6,820 nt of DNA from DATDVL01 sp035290025 (GTDB taxonomy: Archaea; Nanobdellota; Nanobdellia; SCGC-AAA011-G17; DATDVL01), in the NCBI GenBank assembly GCA_035290025.1, contig DATDVL010000065.1, positions 1-6,820 of the forward strand, written 5' to 3'. Below are positions 4,879 to 6,820 of the stretch, piece after piece. Positions within the stretch are counted from its first letter, which is position 1, and each line of letters starts with the position of its first letter. The translations under genes were made by a program, and so were the position numbers. Below the pieces are notes generated by a model. That model was not told the origin of the DNA, made no database searches, and saw nothing but the letters and a program-made list of their open reading frames with translations.

Positions 4879-5328
4879 TTATGTGAACAACTTCTTGAGT
4901 AAACGCTGGAGTTCTTGGATATCATAATCAGTAAAAGCGTTTTTCGTGGGTGATTCTGCGTAGAAGCTTGCTATGATTCTTCCTTCCGTATCAACTACAG
5001 GTAATGCTAATTCTGATTGTGTATTCTTGTCACAGATGATTCTTTCTTTGTAGTGGGTGGTGTCAGGTATGAGTACAGGCTGTTTCGTTTTTATGCTTTT
5101 TCCGCAGATGCCATGGTAGCCTATTTTTGCGCAGACAATATGTCCTTGGTAGGGTCCTACTTCCATATCGGGTTGTTCTGCAAAGTAAAATCCGCAGCCA
5201 GAATAATAGGGTATGCTTTCTTTGAGTGCTGCTACTAGTGTTGCCATGCGTGGCAGGAGTTCTTTGGTGCCGTGAAGTTGTTCTTGATAAACTTTCGTTG
5301 CTTTTTTATAGAATGCTTGTTGGGGCAT
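4879..5328 (-). CDS. GAF-domain protein resembling free methionine-(R)-sulfoxide reductase (fRMsr/MsrC)
   Basis: This 149-aa single-GAF protein matches the fRMsr layout, an enzyme that reduces free Met-R-sulfoxide. Seen: GCGFYF (44-49), GPYQG (58-62), C66 in IVCAKI, C75 in GICG, and C99 in IICDKNTQSE with E106. The spacing C66-C75-C99 (9 and 24) nearly equals that of the three catalytic/resolving cysteines of E. coli fRMsr (84, 94, 118), and E106 matches its substrate-binding Glu125. The later LDIDS motif, which carries two more substrate-contacting Asp residues, is FYAES here (122-126), so both Asp are changed (to Tyr and Glu). It is therefore either a diverged fRMsr or a GAF sensor derived from one. 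A TATA box about 25 bp before the ATG at 5328 supports a leaderless start. It is probably first in a unit with the DUF1761 gene. Confidence 0.8.
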   Translation of the reverse strand: MPQQAFYKKATKVYQEQLHGTKELLPRMATLVAALKESIPYYSGCGFYFAEQPDMEVGPYQGHIVCAKIGYHGICGKSIKTKQPVLIPDTTHYKERIICDKNTQSELALPVVDTEGRIIASFYAESPTKNAFTDYDIQELQRLLKKLFT

Positions 5329-5347
5329 AGAAAATTTAGTGGGGGTG

Positions 5348-5358
5348 TTTATTTAAGT
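5348..5358 (-). promoter_or_regulatory. Archaeal TATA box for the GAF/fRMsr-like gene
   Basis: ACTTAAATAAA on the minus strand has its core centred about 24.5 bp from the ATG at 5328, consistent with a leaderless mRNA. It sits in the 65-bp gap after leuS, so the GAF gene has its own promoter and need not be read from leuS. Confidence 0.6.
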
Positions 5359-5393
5359 ATTTCTGTGCTTGAATAGTGAATAATCTAAGATAG

Positions 5394-6820
5394 TTAAAGG
5401 ATGAGTACTGCGGGTTTTCCTGGTTGTGCTTGTTGTGCTTTTGGCTCTTTGCTTTTTTCTGCGGGTAGTATCATTATAGGCACGCTAAATTCTTGTTCTA
5501 GTTCTTTTTTGCAGATTTCTAGTGTTTCTTGTTCTTGGTGCTGTGTTAAGTTGTAGAGTCGTAGGTTTCCTTTGATAAAGTTTTGTATAATCTTTATGGT
5601 TTCTGGTCCGTGGTGTTTGTACTTGTTCATGAGTTCTTTGAGTTCTTTGCTTGTTTCTTTCTTGAGTTCATGGTAAAGTGCATAATTCTTTTCTGGTGCT
5701 AGAAAAAGATGTATTTTTCGTGGTTTACTTTTTACAAGTTTGATAATATTTCTAATGTCATCTTTGACTGCTGATTGGTAGTTCTCTTGTTCTTCATAAA
5801 CAGGGTTTATTTTTGTTTCTTTGTAGCTAGGCCATGATGTTGTTGCTAAAAATGTTTTATTGCCTAGTCGTTCCCACAATTCTTCTGTGATGTGTGGGCA
5901 AAATGGGTTTAAGAGCTGTAAAAATGTTTCGAGTGTTTCTTTGCTTTCTTCTTCATGAAGGGCTTCAAATAATTGTCGTAAACATATCAGTACCAGATTA
6001 TATTCCATCTGTTCTAGGTGTTGTGTGACTTTTTTGATGGTAGCATGGAGTTTACTTTCTGTTGCTGGTGTGCTTATTCCTAGTTTTATGATTCCATAAT
6101 AATCAATAATCTTTGTAATGAGTTTGTGTATACTTTCTATGCCTTTATCATTCCATTCAGTGTCCTTGTCTGGGCTTGCAATACTCATGAGGAAAAATCT
6201 TGCAGTGTCAATACCACAAGTTGCTGATATGGTTTCAGGTAATACAACATTGCCTCTGCTTTTGCTCATAACATAACCATCTTTGTGGAGCATGCCTTGG
6301 TTGAATAGTTTTGGGAATGGTTCGTTGAAGTTCAAGTAGCCCATATCGCGTAGTGCTTTGGTGAAGAAGCGTGCGTAGATAAGGTGCATGCAGGCGTGTT
6401 CTGCTCCTCCGATATAGATATCTGTGGGCATCCAGTAGGCTGCTTTGTTTTTGTCGAATGGTTTTTTGTCGTTGTGTGCATCAGTGAACCGTAGGTAGTA
6501 CCAACTACTATCAAAGAAGGTGTCCATGGTGTCAGTTTCTCTTCGTGCAGTTTTCTTGCATTTTGGGCAGTTCACTTTTTGGAAGGTTTTGCTTGTTGTT
6601 AATGGGTTTCCTTTTCCAAAAGTGATGTCTTCAGGTAATAGTACGGGTAATTGTTCTTCCGCTACGGTTTGTATACCACAATTTTCGCAGTAAATGATGG
6701 GTATGGGTGTTCCCCAGTAGCGTTGTCTGCTGACCAACCAGTCTCGTAGTTTATATTGTATTTCTTTTTTTGCTAGTCCTTTTTTTTCTAGCCAGCTTCG
6801 TATTTTTGGTATTGCTTCTT
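5394..6820 (-). CDS. leuS: Leucyl-tRNA synthetase, bacterial-type core with unusual C-terminal tail (5' end outside window)
   Basis: This is the C-terminal portion of LeuRS, which charges tRNA-Leu. The frame stays open to the window edge (RDWLVSRQRYWGTPIP spans the TTG at 6735-6737, an internal Leu), so the start lies beyond 6820. Numbering from that TTG: RQRYWG (4-9) follows the editing insertion; a Zn-binding pair CENC (17-20) and CPKC (57-60); RETDTMDTFFDSSWYYLR (66-83); IGGAEHACMH (109-118); the KMSKS loop as VMSKS (156-160, nt 6258-6272), with Lys replaced by Val at the first position; and the anticodon-binding helices with NPFCPHITEELWERLG (277-292). These motifs match bacterial LeuRS of the Thermus type. 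The bacterial VNGKVR and VPGKLVN C-terminus is absent. The last ~120 residues (nt 5394-5765) instead resemble the archaeal LeuRS/IleRS-like tail ending in PGKPAVLIL. The catalytic HIGH motif and editing domain are outside the window. Confidence 0.95.
   Translation of the reverse strand, partial: EAIPKIRSWLEKKGLAKKEIQYKLRDWLVSRQRYWGTPIPIIYCENCGIQTVAEEQLPVLLPEDITFGKGNPLTTSKTFQKVNCPKCKKTARRETDTMDTFFDSSWYYLRFTDAHNDKKPFDKNKAAYWMPTDIYIGGAEHACMHLIYARFFTKALRDMGYLNFNEPFPKLFNQGMLHKDGYVMSKSRGNVVLPETISATCGIDTARFFLMSIASPDKDTEWNDKGIESIHKLITKIIDYYGIIKLGISTPATESKLHATIKKVTQHLEQMEYNLVLICLRQLFEALHEEESKETLETFLQLLNPFCPHITEELWERLGNKTFLATTSWPSYKETKINPVYEEQENYQSAVKDDIRNIIKLVKSKPRKIHLFLAPEKNYALYHELKKETSKELKELMNKYKHHGPETIKIIQNFIKGNLRLYNLTQHQEQETLEICKKELEQEFSVPIMILPAEKSKEPKAQQAQPGKPAVLIL

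Noticed and set aside
5017..5238. 73-codon open frame on the + strand
   Set aside because: It is antisense to the conserved GAF/fRMsr-like core, with no motif and no start signals.
1..6820. CPR bacterial origin of the contig
   Set aside because: The bacterial-type LeuRS and RluA enzyme allow it, but the archaeal-type AlaRS editing region, the TATA boxes at -25 and the membrane-anchored wHTH favour an archaeon. It is not fully excluded.
1..6820. CRISPR array, tRNA/rRNA genes, insertion sequences or toxin-antitoxin pair
   Set aside because: No regularly spaced repeats, cloverleaf-like segments, transposase motifs or paired small cytoplasmic genes were seen on reading both strands.

Overview
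The window most likely comes from a DPANN-type archaeon (Woesearchaeota or Pacearchaeota-like; this placement is inference). The AlaRS fragment is of archaeal type. Several genes have an archaeal TATA box (box A) about 25-28 bp before the start codon, which implies leaderless mRNAs. One gene is a winged-helix regulator anchored by two membrane segments, and two secreted proteins carry lipoboxes. Mixed into this background are enzymes of bacterial ancestry: a bacterial-type LeuRS core and an RluA-family pseudouridine synthase. DNA is AT-rich and genes are very tightly packed.

Layout: (1) 1-708 (+) is the 3' end of alaS, holding the editing domain and a shortened C-terminus. (2) 709-3521 holds four genes in alternating orientation: a membrane-anchored wHTH regulator (-), a 93-aa six-cysteine lipoprotein (+), a 156-aa membrane-anchored protein of unknown function (-), and a 435-aa cysteine-rich lipoprotein with two six-Cys modules and a Kazal-like domain (+). 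(3) 3518-5328 (-) carries, in transcription order, a GAF protein resembling free methionine-(R)-sulfoxide reductase, a DUF1761 membrane protein and an RluA-family pseudouridine synthase. (4) 5394-6820 (-) is the 3' two-fifths or so of leuS, with a bacterial-type core and an archaeal-looking C-terminal tail.

The flanks are translation and maintenance genes. The middle block is a set of envelope or surface genes: secreted disulfide-rich lipoproteins beside a membrane-tethered regulator. A role at the cell surface, such as contact with a host or neighbour cell or protease control, is plausible but inferred.

Two window-wide properties stand out. First, the + strand is rich in G and T whichever strand is coding, so codon choice depends on gene orientation; this looks like replication-strand asymmetry. 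Second, all three convergent gene pairs abut or overlap at their stop codons, leaving no room for a conventional intergenic terminator. No RNA gene, mobile element or CRISPR array was seen, and no stretch longer than about 110 bp lacks a gene.
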